A stretch of 64,000 bases of DNA. It comes from Candidatus Poribacteria bacterium (GTDB taxonomy: Bacteria > Poribacteria > WGA-4E > UBA9662). Below are positions 9,341 through 17,913 of the stretch, one piece after another. How positions within the stretch are numbered: the stretch's first letter is position 1; each line of letters opens with the position of its first letter. The stretch spans positions 32,912 through 96,911 of the forward strand of contig JASMLX010000004.1 in assembly GCA_030748495.1 (NCBI GenBank), read 5' to 3'. The translations under genes and the position numbers were made by a program. The notes under the pieces were generated by a model. The model did no database searches, was not told where the DNA came from, and worked only from the letters and a program-made list of their open reading frames with translations.

Positions 9341-10318
9341 ATGGGAACCCCTATTATCTATTTAGGTACGGTAGGACAAGGTGTTTGGAAAAGTTTGGAT
9401 GGTGGAAACACTTGGAATCGCACGGCTAATGGGCTTTTCGCCGAATCTGATATTCGGGCGATTGCTGTTCGTCCCGATAATCCAGCGACTCTTTTCGCAG
9501 GCACAGAGGCTGGACTCTATCGTTCAGACGATGCGGCAGAGAGTTGGAGTAAAGTGGACTTGCCAGTGAATGATCGACAAATCTGGGCGATTGCTATCGA
9601 CTCCTCAACCGCAGATATCATTTTCGTTGGCACCTGTCCGTCGGATTTATTCAAATCGGAGGATGGTGGTGAGTCCTGGCACAAGCTAGAGGTTGAATTG
9701 GCCGAAGAGTGTGCTGGTGGGGCGATTATCCCGCGTGTTACCTCGATTGAGATCGACCCTAATGATTCTAACACTGTATATGCGGGCATCGAAATAGATG
9801 GCTTTCGCCATAGCACCGATGGCGGAAAAACGTGGACGACGATCAATGATGGATTGAGTAGTTTGGATATTCACGGCATTACCGTCGTGCCGGGCCAACC
9901 CAAGACCATCGTTGTCGCAACGAATAACGATATCTGCATCTGCCAAGATCTACAAACCTGGCAACCGCTAGAGGTAAAACAGCACTATCCCTGGTCCTAT
10001 GCCCGTGCGGCAGAGTATATCAAATCTTCAACCGATGGGGATGGTCGTATCTTTATTGGTGCAGGTAATGGCCCCCCGGGTAATCAAGGCGGTATTTTTG
10101 TCACTACCGATTTTGGGCAGTCCTGGAGCCGTGCGGATCTGGGGATGACAGCTAACAGTACGATCTGGAACTTCGCCCGAAATAACGCGGTCGATGGTTG
10201 GTTCATGGCTTATAGTGTGAGTGGACAACTATTCCGCAGCACTGATAATGGATCGTCTTGGGAAAAGCTGGGTCGAGAGTTTGGGGAAGTGCGTGGAATG
10301 GCCATTGTTCCCAACTGA
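9341..10318 (+). CDS. BNR/Asp-box beta-propeller protein
   Basis: A 325-residue protein made of repeated Asp-box motifs of the S-x-D-x-G-x-T/S-W type: SLDGGNTWN, SDDAAESWS, SEDGGESWH, STDGGKTWT, TTDFGQSWS and STDNGSSWE, about 45-55 residues apart. This is the pattern of sortilin/Vps10-like or photosystem II Ycf48-like beta-propellers rather than of true sialidases, since the catalytic Arg/Glu/Tyr set of sialidases was not recognised. There is no signal peptide, so it may act in the cytoplasm or be a scaffold. A very strong Shine-Dalgarno (GAGGAGG, 9329-9335) lies 5 nt before the ATG, suggesting high expression. It is the fourth gene of the gatA row. Confidence 0.85.
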   Translation: MGTPIIYLGTVGQGVWKSLDGGNTWNRTANGLFAESDIRAIAVRPDNPATLFAGTEAGLYRSDDAAESWSKVDLPVNDRQIWAIAIDSSTADIIFVGTCPSDLFKSEDGGESWHKLEVELAEECAGGAIIPRVTSIEIDPNDSNTVYAGIEIDGFRHSTDGGKTWTTINDGLSSLDIHGITVVPGQPKTIVVATNNDICICQDLQTWQPLEVKQHYPWSYARAAEYIKSSTDGDGRIFIGAGNGPPGNQGGIFVTTDFGQSWSRADLGMTANSTIWNFARNNAVDGWFMAYSVSGQLFRSTDNGSSWEKLGREFGEVRGMAIVPN

Positions 10319-10323
10319 TATTG

Positions 10324-10626
10324 GTGAATAAACCGCTGAACATTACCGTTGCTGGGGCCGACGACTCGAGGCTGGAAATTCGCTGGCAGGCAGATCTTGA
10401 ACTGGTAGACCTCCTGCTCTATGTTGGTGATAGCAATGCCTTAATTTGGGAGAAGCAGGTTAGCGTTGGCTCGGTTACCCAGCAAGCCGACTTGGCTAAG
10501 ATTTTAAAACCTCTAGCAGAGTTATGTTATGCTCTTTACCAAAGTAAAAGTGCTCGTACAATAATCCCGGAAATTGCTGAAACTCTGTTTGACCTGCGCG
10601 GGTTACTACACCAGATAGAAGACTAA
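10324..10626 (+). CDS. Small hypothetical protein
   Basis: About 100 residues from a GTG at 10324 (a TTG at 10321 is the alternative), placed a few bases after the BNR gene stop; an in-frame ATG at 10258 lies inside that gene and is less likely. The product begins VNKPLNITVAGADDSRLEIRW and ends in an acidic helical tail. It is soluble and has no recognised motif. Position and spacing argue that it is a real last gene of the gatA row rather than a chance frame. No clear terminator with a U-run was found in the 40 bp before the convergent TPR gene. Confidence 0.55.
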   Translation: MNKPLNITVAGADDSRLEIRWQADLELVDLLLYVGDSNALIWEKQVSVGSVTQQADLAKILKPLAELCYALYQSKSARTIIPEIAETLFDLRGLLHQIED

Positions 10627-10667
10627 GATCCTTGTGATCTGGTTCCAGCGATGGTACAACCCATCTT

Positions 10668-11237
10668 TTATTTCTGTAGTTTGACCAGAAAAGCTTGGCA
10701 ATAGGCGGCTTTAGCTTCGTCTCTTTTTCCCAGTTGAAGTAAGGAGGATCCTAGCCGCGAGTAAGATTCTGCCTGGTTAGGATCAAGTGCGATCGCATGG
10801 GTAAACGCCTGAGCCGCTTCCGAATGTTGGTTGAGAAGTTGGTAGACAATCCCTAAATTTTCATGTATCGTCGCATCTCCTGGTTCACAGACAACGGCTT
10901 CCTGATAGGCTGATTTTGCCTGTTGGTAATCGCTGATCATAAAATAGGCTAACCCAAGGTAAAAGTGTGCTTCGGCTGATTCTCTATTATGCTGAAGTGC
11001 AATTTTGAAGTCGCTAATGGCTTCAGAGTAACGCTTGGCATTGAGGTGACCGACGGCACGCTGCAGGTAGTCTTGAGCCAGATGATAAGAGTCGAAATGG
11101 GCTTTTTGGAGATTACGCTGAGGACGGGCGACTGCTTTTCTTGAACGAGTGGGCCGAAGTTGGTTGGTTGCTTCAGTTGACGACTCTTCTTCTGACTGAG
11201 GTGGTTTGCTAACGTTGGTCGGCTTTTTCTGATCCAT
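10668..11237 (-). CDS. TPR-repeat protein
   Basis: From the ATG at 11237 the protein has about 189 residues. A start at 11288 would add 17 residues and overlap the divergent gene. The first 60 residues are polar and basic (a linker rich in K, P, E, S, T). From about residue 60 on there are roughly four tetratricopeptide repeats, with typical consensus pieces: YSEAISDFKIAL, AEAHFYLGLAYF, DATIHENLGIVY and AESYSRLGSSLL. TPR arrays are protein-interaction scaffolds, and no catalytic domain is attached. It is convergent with the small gene ending at 10626 and divergent from the exported protein that begins near 11300. Confidence 0.85.
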   Translation of the reverse strand: MDQKKPTNVSKPPQSEEESSTEATNQLRPTRSRKAVARPQRNLQKAHFDSYHLAQDYLQRAVGHLNAKRYSEAISDFKIALQHNRESAEAHFYLGLAYFMISDYQQAKSAYQEAVVCEPGDATIHENLGIVYQLLNQHSEAAQAFTHAIALDPNQAESYSRLGSSLLQLGKRDEAKAAYCQAFLVKLQK

Positions 11238-11281
11238 TTCCTGAAATACCGTTAGTTTGTATGATACTATAGCCAAATGCT

Positions 11282-12130
11282 TTGCCAAGTCAACCTAAAA
11301 TGACCCAACTGAAGTTGACACCTTTAGTTGGCAAAATTGCATGTCGATTTCCTCCCCCCCTTTTACGATTGGCAAGTTTCTGGTTACTGGCCTGTCTGGT
11401 TCCTCCTTTATGGGCCGAACTAGCTTTTCAAGATGCCTTTGAAAATCTGGAGCAAGCTCAAAAAAATTGGCAGGGAAAAGATGTACAGTGGCAGCTTAGC
11501 TCGCGTTACAACAAAAGCCCAAATGGCCAAAAGAGTTTGAGACTATCACCAACAAAATTAGGTGCTTGGCAAGAGATCTGGCATCCAATCGAAGTTGAGC
11601 GGCCTGTTCATCTGCGGATTTGGTTTTATGAACGTGGGTGGGAAAACAGAATCAAAGTCGATCAACAATACCTGTTTATCGGAGATAAGGATACCTTTGC
11701 TAACTCTGAGCGACGTTGTCAGATTGGGCAGTCAGGACACAAAGATTACCAAGGTTTCTATGTTGTCTTTGTTAAAGGTATTCCCCAGAAAAGCAAAACT
11801 AAAGCTAATCAAAAACGATGGGTCAAGTTTGAATTTGTAGTAGAATCAGAAGGCAACGCCGAAATTCGAATTGATGATCAGGATGAAGTGAAACTACCCG
11901 ACCAGTGGAAAGGTATTGGTGTCGTCGGATTGGGGGTATTTGGACGGGAAGATCGGGGTGGGAACATCGATGCTTATTGGGATCACCTGGAAATATTCAA
12001 TGCAGAAAAACCACCGGCGCTGGCTGTTGAACCATTGTTTAAGTTTCAGTCTGAGTCTAAACAACCGGGAGTAAGTTTAAACTCCGGCAATTGTGCCACA
12101 AACTGGGGAACCTTGAAAAGATTCCGATAA
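11282..12130 (+). CDS. Exported LamG/DUF1080-like beta-sandwich protein
   Basis: About 276-282 residues: the ATG at 11300 is in frame with a TTG at 11282, and the ATG form is preferred. A signal peptide is visible (LLRLASFWLLACLVPPLWA, cleavage after WA), so the protein is exported. The mature part starts LAFQDAFENLEQAQKNWQG and continues with alternating strands ending in YWDHLEIFNAE, the layout of concanavalin-type sandwiches (LamG/3-keto-disaccharide-hydrolase-like) that bind or cleave carbohydrates. The catalytic residues are not established in that fold, so binding versus catalysis is open. It is divergent from the TPR gene with overlapping 5' ends, which suggests a shared control region. 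Confidence 0.6.
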   Translation: MPSQPKMTQLKLTPLVGKIACRFPPPLLRLASFWLLACLVPPLWAELAFQDAFENLEQAQKNWQGKDVQWQLSSRYNKSPNGQKSLRLSPTKLGAWQEIWHPIEVERPVHLRIWFYERGWENRIKVDQQYLFIGDKDTFANSERRCQIGQSGHKDYQGFYVVFVKGIPQKSKTKANQKRWVKFEFVVESEGNAEIRIDDQDEVKLPDQWKGIGVVGLGVFGREDRGGNIDAYWDHLEIFNAEKPPALAVEPLFKFQSESKQPGVSLNSGNCATNWGTLKRFR

Positions 12131-12149
12131 ACCAAGATACCGACACCTA

Positions 12150-13316
12150 CTATCCGATGATTTCTACGTTGGCCCGAGGTAGAATAACACGTTCTTGGTT
12201 TTCCAGTACGACCCCTAAAACCCGAACACTGGCCTCTGTCTCCAGTTCTTGCGGCTCAACCAATAAATCGGTTACAGTTCCAAGTTGACCAAAATAGGGT
12301 TCTCGGATTATGCGGACCGGCGTTCCGACTTCAAGCGCCGCTGAAGTTAGTGCCGATGCGACCTCTGGATTACTGTTAGAGTCAGTGGTTTCTCGGTCTG
12401 ATAAGACGTTCTCGATACCAACTTCCGCTAATGGGATGATGATTTCCGGGCGTTGGACGCCAGCCCGAATTTGCGTCGCCCCATTGATCGAAGCTTTCAT
12501 TCCTTGGCGAGAAGACAGCAGACTGAAGGTTTGTTTGGCCATCGCAATTTCACCGAAACCTTCGGTGATAATCAGGGTAATTCCAACCTGTTCAGCCCCT
12601 GTAATTGCGACTCCTAACTCATATCCGAGCAACCGGTGTAGGTCGTGGTCGTTGATGCCACCACAAACGATCCCCCGCACTCCGTTATTAACTGCGGTTT
12701 CTACTGTTTGATAATCGACGTAAGATCCGCCAACCAGAATCTGGTCTACGTGTGAGGACTGAATCAGGTCAGCCGTCAACGGCATCTCAGGTGCCGAAAC
12801 GATGGTCTGCAAAGTGCCGACGGTTTCCCCGCCAATGCCGAAAATCCCTTGAATTAAAGTTCCCCAAGTTTCGACTACTGCACCTTCGTTAGGGATGACT
12901 TCGACCACCTTCCCATCGATATATCCTTTGGTCTGGACCGGCGTTGGTGACTCCCGAACGATTACCTGACCGGTAATGTCAGAAATGCTTTCGACCGTTC
13001 CCGCTATTGGGGATTTGACCTCTGACTTGAACAGTCCTAAAAAGCCGTTTGATTGGGCAATGATTTCGTCATGGGCAACGGCGTCACCGATCTGCTTCAA
13101 CATGAACTTCCCGACGCTGGATGCATTGGTTCCCATCAGGTTGGCTGCATGGATCATCTGGACGTTGCCAGGCAGGTCGGTTTGGGCCACCACATCCTCA
13201 GCAAAAACACGATCACCCACTTCCACCAGCACATCACCGGCAAGAGGTAGCCTTCGCTCACTTTGAATAGTAGTTTCGGCTGCGATTTTTAGACCTGGAG
13301 TATATGCATGTGCCAT
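12150..13316 (-). CDS. Biotinyl/lipoyl-like and KOW-like protein of unknown function
   Basis: A 388-residue soluble protein. The first 150 residues contain two half-barrel pieces of the biotinyl/lipoyl or RnfC-N type: LAGDVLVEVGDRVFAEDVVA and KSPIAGTVESISDITGQVIV. A glycine-rich central domain (VNNGVRGIVCGGINDHDL, GVAITGAEQVGITLIITEGFG) follows, then a C-terminal KOW-like SH3 strand set (GTPVRIIREPYFGQLGTVTD) ending VILPRANVEIIG. No lysine in an MKM context is seen, so it is probably not a biotin or lipoyl carrier. The combination suggests a scaffold or binding role, but none can be named. It is intact, monocistronic and convergent with the exported protein. Confidence 0.6.
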   Translation of the reverse strand: MAHAYTPGLKIAAETTIQSERRLPLAGDVLVEVGDRVFAEDVVAQTDLPGNVQMIHAANLMGTNASSVGKFMLKQIGDAVAHDEIIAQSNGFLGLFKSEVKSPIAGTVESISDITGQVIVRESPTPVQTKGYIDGKVVEVIPNEGAVVETWGTLIQGIFGIGGETVGTLQTIVSAPEMPLTADLIQSSHVDQILVGGSYVDYQTVETAVNNGVRGIVCGGINDHDLHRLLGYELGVAITGAEQVGITLIITEGFGEIAMAKQTFSLLSSRQGMKASINGATQIRAGVQRPEIIIPLAEVGIENVLSDRETTDSNSNPEVASALTSAALEVGTPVRIIREPYFGQLGTVTDLLVEPQELETEASVRVLGVVLENQERVILPRANVEIIG

Positions 13317-13604
13317 TTCAAAGAGTCGAGAGTTGAGAATTGAAAGTTAAAAACCTATCATCCACTTTTCACTCATTTGGGTTAGAAAGCCTATGTGATT
13401 GACCAAATATTCACTGTTACTTTTAATTTCAGTAATGCAAGAAGGCCTTGTTATTTCACGAACATCATTGCCTGCGTTTTTAACGATTCGTAAATCCAAC
13501 TATTAATATCAATCGCATTTCTTATTTTACAGAAATTCAGGTCATTATTGCAAGCAACGGTCGGTAATGTTCCAGAATTATCGTTGACTATTTTACTAAA
13601 CCAA
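13317..13604. other. AT-rich intergenic stretch, nothing recognised
   Basis: Upstream of the biotinyl/KOW-like gene and downstream of the IS1 relic. No frame, promoter with both boxes or hairpin stands out. It probably contains the promoter of the 13316 gene. Confidence 0.35.
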
Positions 13605-13946
13605 ACTTAAATTGATTGATAAATAGCCCCATCACGATGTCATGCATTTAGCTCGTTTTTGACAAACAGGCACTTTTTCTGCTCAAACTTTCCGCTTATT
13701 CCTGAAGGCCCAATGCTTACCCTCTATTCTCCAGCTCTTCTCTTTTCCACCTACATACTGGTTGGAATTAATCTGCCTTTCATAGGCACCCCATTGATCG
13801 GCATAAAATTTGGAAATCCCGAGGGACTGCAGCAACCGTTTTAAGTCCAGAAATACTATCTCTGCGCCTCGGCCAAGCGCCGATTCAAAGACCACTGCCT
13901 CCGCTCCGCCAAGTCCTTTGATTCTCCGTGTTTGATTCGTTAGGCC
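13605..13946 (-). mobile_element. 3' remnant of an IS1-family transposase
   Basis: Read on the minus strand the segment carries NQTRRI, then LKRLLQSLGISKFYADQWGA, YERQINSN and EKSWRIEGKHWAFRNKRK, matching the IS1 transposase pattern of a Y-T/A-D-x-W-x-A-Y core and an R-I-E-x-x-H-x-x-L/F-R tail. After a frame change the final piece MHDIVMGLFINQFKFGL (about 13607-13655) is also IS1-like. Only the C-terminal half remains, with at least one frameshift and a stop, so it is dead. It overlaps the last residues of the large CotH gene upstream in a different frame, suggesting that the element or its remnant supplied that gene's present stop codon. Confidence 0.75.
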
Positions 13947-16900
13947 CGATTTCCCGAAGAGGTCCCCATTCTCCATCTTCCAAGATACGACAGAGAACAC
14001 GGCCACCATCAGCTACCGTCAATGGCTCCTCATACAGATGTGCGGCCGAATGAACATCGCCACCGAACATCCGCGGATCCTGACCAGTAGTGGTGTAGTA
14101 GATTTCGAAGCCGTCGGCCATAAGTTCCAACTCTCGATTACCACCTTCCGACCAACGAACTGCAATTTCTGGCAGATCTGGGTACAAACCACGGCCGAAT
14201 AACTGGTTGATGACGACTTGTGTCCGACGAGGGATGTATTGGTTTCTCGTGCGATCGACTTCAGCGAACCAAGCCTGGTGTTTGGCTACACCCGAGTTGT
14301 GAGGTTCGACTCGCCACTCCGAATCGGTGAGCACCGCTTCATACGTCTTGCGAGGGTTGCCCCATCGGGCTGCCTCGGCAAATAAAGCGGGCTCGATTTC
14401 GGCAATACGTCTATCGAATAATTCCGTCAAGCGCTTTGGTGTCAGGGCACCGCCGTGGAAAAAGTACTTCGAGATTCTGTCTGCCAATAATACGCGGAAC
14501 TCTTCGTTCTCGAGCAACCGCTGATACAACCAGTGAGGATTGCTGCGATCGGCAGTGTCCCCAAGCGGAAAGGGACCGAGCCGGTCTTCCTGGATGTCCA
14601 GCAAAGTATGTTCGGAGTCCCAGATGATGAACCGGAAGCCCTTGTTTTGGGTGCCGTTCATGAGTCCGTGCCAGTTATTTCCTCCGCGATTGTTGCCGAA
14701 CCAGCTAATGGGGGCATCTAGGTTGCCGCCATAGAAGATTACCAACATATAATCGATAAGATTGACCGGATCGAGCAGTCGATTAGACTCAGGATCTCGG
14801 CTACCGTCAGGTTTAACACCAATCATCTGACAGTAATTATTAAAGTCGCTCAAGTCGTGTTGCGAGAGCTTATCGAGACGTGTCCAAAGCTTCATGTTGC
14901 CATCGGTTGCAAAGACCTGATAACGACGATCCTGATCTTCGTCTTCTGAGTATCCACCCATGATTTTCACCACATCAAAGTCCTCTTTCTTACCCCCAAT
15001 ATATGATTCACCGAAGAAAGCCTTTGGTCGTTCGCAAGTGTTGTAGAGCCCCCAGTAGTGTCCGTTGATGTAAAGATGCCGAAAGTTGCCTCGCGGGGAA
15101 GGATGGCCCATGGCAAATTGCAGATCTCGGTTGAGCTGGTCGCGCATGTACAGCGCCTTGGAACTGAAACCGTGATGCCAGGCATAGTTCTGGCTACATC
15201 GCAAATCGACGTGACTGAACTCTTTCGCCGCATTGCCTCCAAACAGGTCGTACTCGAGTTGCGCCGGGCCATAGCGACGGCGAAAGAAAAATCGGAACCC
15301 ATGCTTAGGAACCTCTGGTTTTCGACTGAAGCCTCCCCGCATGCGGACACCAGCGTTGATTTGGAACCCGAGTTCCTGCCCATCATCCGTCGGTAAGAGT
15401 TCAAGCGAACAGTTCCGTTCCGCTTTTCGTCCATGCCAACCCGCATGAGCATAAATTCCGCTCTCGTCGCTGAATAGGTTTTCAGGTTCGATGGCGATTG
15501 AGTAAGATGGAATAGCCCAAAGCGCGTCCAGCAGTTTTTTTCGGTATTTGGGATTGTTGATGATGTCTACATCCATTCCGTAGTTTGATTTTCCTTCTCC
15601 CCACTCATATGGATAATCTGCCGGTGGCAATCCATCAGCTGAGTCGTCGATACGGTCGGCCGGGAAAATATAACTACGTGTCACGATTGGTGTGGGCAAG
15701 TAGCCCGGTTTGTATCCTCGGGCACGGATGATGGTAGTCTGTTCGATCTCAAGCGACTGATCGAGGACTGGGCTCGATTCGTTGGGTCTGCTTCCGTCCA
15801 TTGTGTAACGGATGGTGACATCGCTGTCCACGGTGCTCACCTTCAACGTAAAAGGCGTTTTGAACAGCCCGTGTGGTTGGGATAGTTCGATCGTTGAAAG
15901 CGCACCAACAAGGGTCGCTGCATTTCTTCGACCAGGAGTCGGAAAAGCCAAGAAGTCGAGCGATTCTCCTTCGCTGCCGCCAGCAGTGAGGGGAAATCCG
16001 AAGGAGACGTTGGTCTTTTGTTTGGGGTATTTAGTTTTGACGATCTCGGACTTCTCGCCATCGGGACCGGTCAGGCTTAAGTATTCACCCCTCTTTTTGA
16101 GTTGAAAATTTGTGTGTAGCGGCCGGTCGGTTCGCCTTCGATCTTTGCCGGATGCAAATACGATCAGATATTCACCGGCTCCTAAACGGATATCAGGGAA
16201 AACCCATCGGCGCGAGTCTTTTTTCGAATCCGTTAAGGACCAGTTTTCTAGACTTTGCTTCTGGCGCGAATGATTGTGAATTTCGATCCAGTCGACTAGT
16301 TCACCCTCCTCATCAACCAATCCTGTTTCATTATCTGTCATGAATTCGGTAATACGTAGTCGGCTTCTCCCTGTTGACTGAAGTTCCACAATAGGGGAGC
16401 TTTCTGGTTGACTTTTAGGTTGGCTAACTTGGCTAAGATCATTGTTAGATTGGTCAGCGACCGTTATGCGGGCTTCCTTTAATTCTGTGGGGTCAAGGCG
16501 ACCGTTCCTGTCGATGTCAAACCGTGCCAGTAGATGATTACTTGGTAGTTTCTCATTCTCCCATGTACGTTTCGTCTGTTTATTACCCCCTGCCCGGTTA
16601 ATGCTACCTCGAATCCAGTCATAGAGTTCTTCAGGAAAATCTTTGATTTTTCCCCGTTTGGCATCTTGCTGCATTTTCTGGAGATTCTCTGCGATCGGGC
16701 GGTCATCGACGAAAGCCTTGTATTCGCCAACTAGTCTGCTCCACACATTCTCCAGCGCCTGGCGAGCGGCCTTCTCTTCTTCCTGGCTCAACTCACCATC
16801 GCCATCTTTGTCATATTTCCTAATTCGTTGCTCGTGACGCCGTCGATTACGGATGAACCTTGGTCGTTTCACTGCAAACGGACTACCAGCTTTTCGGAGG

Positions 16901-17118
16901 GTTTCACGTTCAACGGCGTTGAGTCGACCATCTTCATCAGCATCAAATTGTTTTAGCGCACGTTGCCGAACAGTAAGATCGTTTTGTTCCTGTTCAGCAC
17001 CATACAACAAAGATGCCGTCAAGTCAAAACAGAACAGCCCTACAAAGACGGATGTTACAAGTTTCAGGTTGATTAATTGGATCATGAACCCATTTGCCAT
17101 GTATCTATTCTGTTTCAT
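13885..17118 (-). CDS. Exported EF-hand / lamin-tail / CotH-domain protein
   Basis: A 1077-residue protein with a signal peptide near residues 14-40. Three EF-hand calcium loops are visible: DADEDGRLNAVE (about 59-70), DKDGDGELSQEE (103-114) and DIDRNGRLDPTE (201-212). A lamin-tail domain follows (about 250-370: ITEFMTDNETGL, VDWIEIHN, GEYLIVFASG), then a chitobiase-type beta-sandwich (VTIRYTMDGSRP, about 430), then a CotH domain (about 520-900: VRMRGGFSRKP, GFRFIIWDSEHTL). CotH proteins are atypical kinases first known from Bacillus spore coats; the Asp in IIWDSE is a plausible metal ligand. AAGGA precedes the ATG by about 9 nt. The last residues may come from the IS1 relic, so the C-terminus may be slightly altered. 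Confidence 0.85.
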   Translation of the reverse strand: MKQNRYMANGFMIQLINLKLVTSVFVGLFCFDLTASLLYGAEQEQNDLTVRQRALKQFDADEDGRLNAVERETLRKAGSPFAVKRPRFIRNRRRHEQRIRKYDKDGDGELSQEEEKAARQALENVWSRLVGEYKAFVDDRPIAENLQKMQQDAKRGKIKDFPEELYDWIRGSINRAGGNKQTKRTWENEKLPSNHLLARFDIDRNGRLDPTELKEARITVADQSNNDLSQVSQPKSQPESSPIVELQSTGRSRLRITEFMTDNETGLVDEEGELVDWIEIHNHSRQKQSLENWSLTDSKKDSRRWVFPDIRLGAGEYLIVFASGKDRRRTDRPLHTNFQLKKRGEYLSLTGPDGEKSEIVKTKYPKQKTNVSFGFPLTAGGSEGESLDFLAFPTPGRRNAATLVGALSTIELSQPHGLFKTPFTLKVSTVDSDVTIRYTMDGSRPNESSPVLDQSLEIEQTTIIRARGYKPGYLPTPIVTRSYIFPADRIDDSADGLPPADYPYEWGEGKSNYGMDVDIINNPKYRKKLLDALWAIPSYSIAIEPENLFSDESGIYAHAGWHGRKAERNCSLELLPTDDGQELGFQINAGVRMRGGFSRKPEVPKHGFRFFFRRRYGPAQLEYDLFGGNAAKEFSHVDLRCSQNYAWHHGFSSKALYMRDQLNRDLQFAMGHPSPRGNFRHLYINGHYWGLYNTCERPKAFFGESYIGGKKEDFDVVKIMGGYSEDEDQDRRYQVFATDGNMKLWTRLDKLSQHDLSDFNNYCQMIGVKPDGSRDPESNRLLDPVNLIDYMLVIFYGGNLDAPISWFGNNRGGNNWHGLMNGTQNKGFRFIIWDSEHTLLDIQEDRLGPFPLGDTADRSNPHWLYQRLLENEEFRVLLADRISKYFFHGGALTPKRLTELFDRRIAEIEPALFAEAARWGNPRKTYEAVLTDSEWRVEPHNSGVAKHQAWFAEVDRTRNQYIPRRTQVVINQLFGRGLYPDLPEIAVRWSEGGNRELELMADGFEIYYTTTGQDPRMFGGDVHSAAHLYEEPLTVADGGRVLCRILEDGEWGPLREIGPNESNTENQRTWRSGGSGL

Positions 17119-17154
17119 ATAACTAATCCTTGCGCGCTATTATTAGCTGTTTCC

Positions 17155-17600
17155 TACCACCTAGTTCGTACTGCTTTGACAGCTTTGATAACCTTTGCCC
17201 CGGTTGCATGAGTTTGCCGTAAGTGATATTTCTTTTGATCGTGTCGTTGAAAAAGAAACGGCTCTTGTTGCACCATGCCATGACGATTTATTTCCGTAGT
17301 CGTTTAACTTTGATCTCTTTCAGGTTGTATCCATCGATAAAAAGTTCTCCTTTTGTAGGGTCTTAGAATCGCGGGATGAGATTGGTCAAAGTCGTTTTAC
17401 TGGAACCGCTTGGCCCACGAATGCAATCATTTGTCCGGAATATGCTTTGATCTCGATATCCAATAGCACTTCGGTTTCATCATCATAGCTAAAGTGAGCC
17501 CTTTTAAATTCGACATCGCCTCTAACTGTTTCCAGATCAATCGCGTTGGGGCGTCTTGGATCTCCGGTTCGGTGTCCAGCCCTTACTTTTTAATTTCAGT
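17155..17600 (-). pseudogene. Decayed ABC exporter (MsbA-type) ATPase domain
   Basis: In pieces of three frames the minus strand encodes LDTEPEIQDA, then GDVEFKRAHFSYDDETEVLL and IKAYSGQMIAFVG, a Walker A that becomes GPSGSSKTTLTNLIPRF after a one-base shift, then DPTKGELFIDGYNLKEIK, FFFNDTIKRNITYG and AKVIKAVKAVRT. TAA replaces the usual Tyr codon in the RFYDP motif and another TAA follows LRK. This is the N-terminal half of an exporter nucleotide-binding domain of the MsbA/LmrA type. The transmembrane part and the signature/Walker B region are missing. It sits in the 5' flank of the EF-hand CotH gene. Confidence 0.85.
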
Positions 17601-17869
17601 TGAGAGTGAAAAGCTTTCGGGTGAAAATTCTAACATTTAACTATTAACTCTCTATACTCAATAGATTTTTCACGTAAGATACAGGTTAAAGGTAGATCCG
17701 ACCAATTAACCGAGAGCTTGACCAAGAGGAAGAAAGTGAAGAGAATAAATACATGGGAAAAGGGTACCCAACTATTGAGGGCGTTGGCTCTCGGCTGATT
17801 ATCTCGCAGGCAATCGTATCATCTTTGCATAATCCCCTCGCTAATACCTGAAAGCTGGTATTACAATCC

Positions 17870-17906
17870 AAACTGGTTTTGCCAATCTCGTTGGCAAAAC
17901 CAGTTT
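17870..17906 (-). terminator. Perfect 16-bp hairpin after the ankyrin-CotH gene
   Basis: AAACTGGTTTTGCCAA (17870-17885) and its exact complement TTGGCAAAACCAGTTT (17891-17906) flank a 5-nt loop, directly after the stop of the gene that ends at 17914. Position and stem suit transcription termination on the minus strand. However, the run that follows (GGATTGTAA) is not a proper U-tract, so mRNA 3' end protection or an IS-derived terminus are alternatives. Confidence 0.6.
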
Positions 17907-17913
17907 GTTCGCT

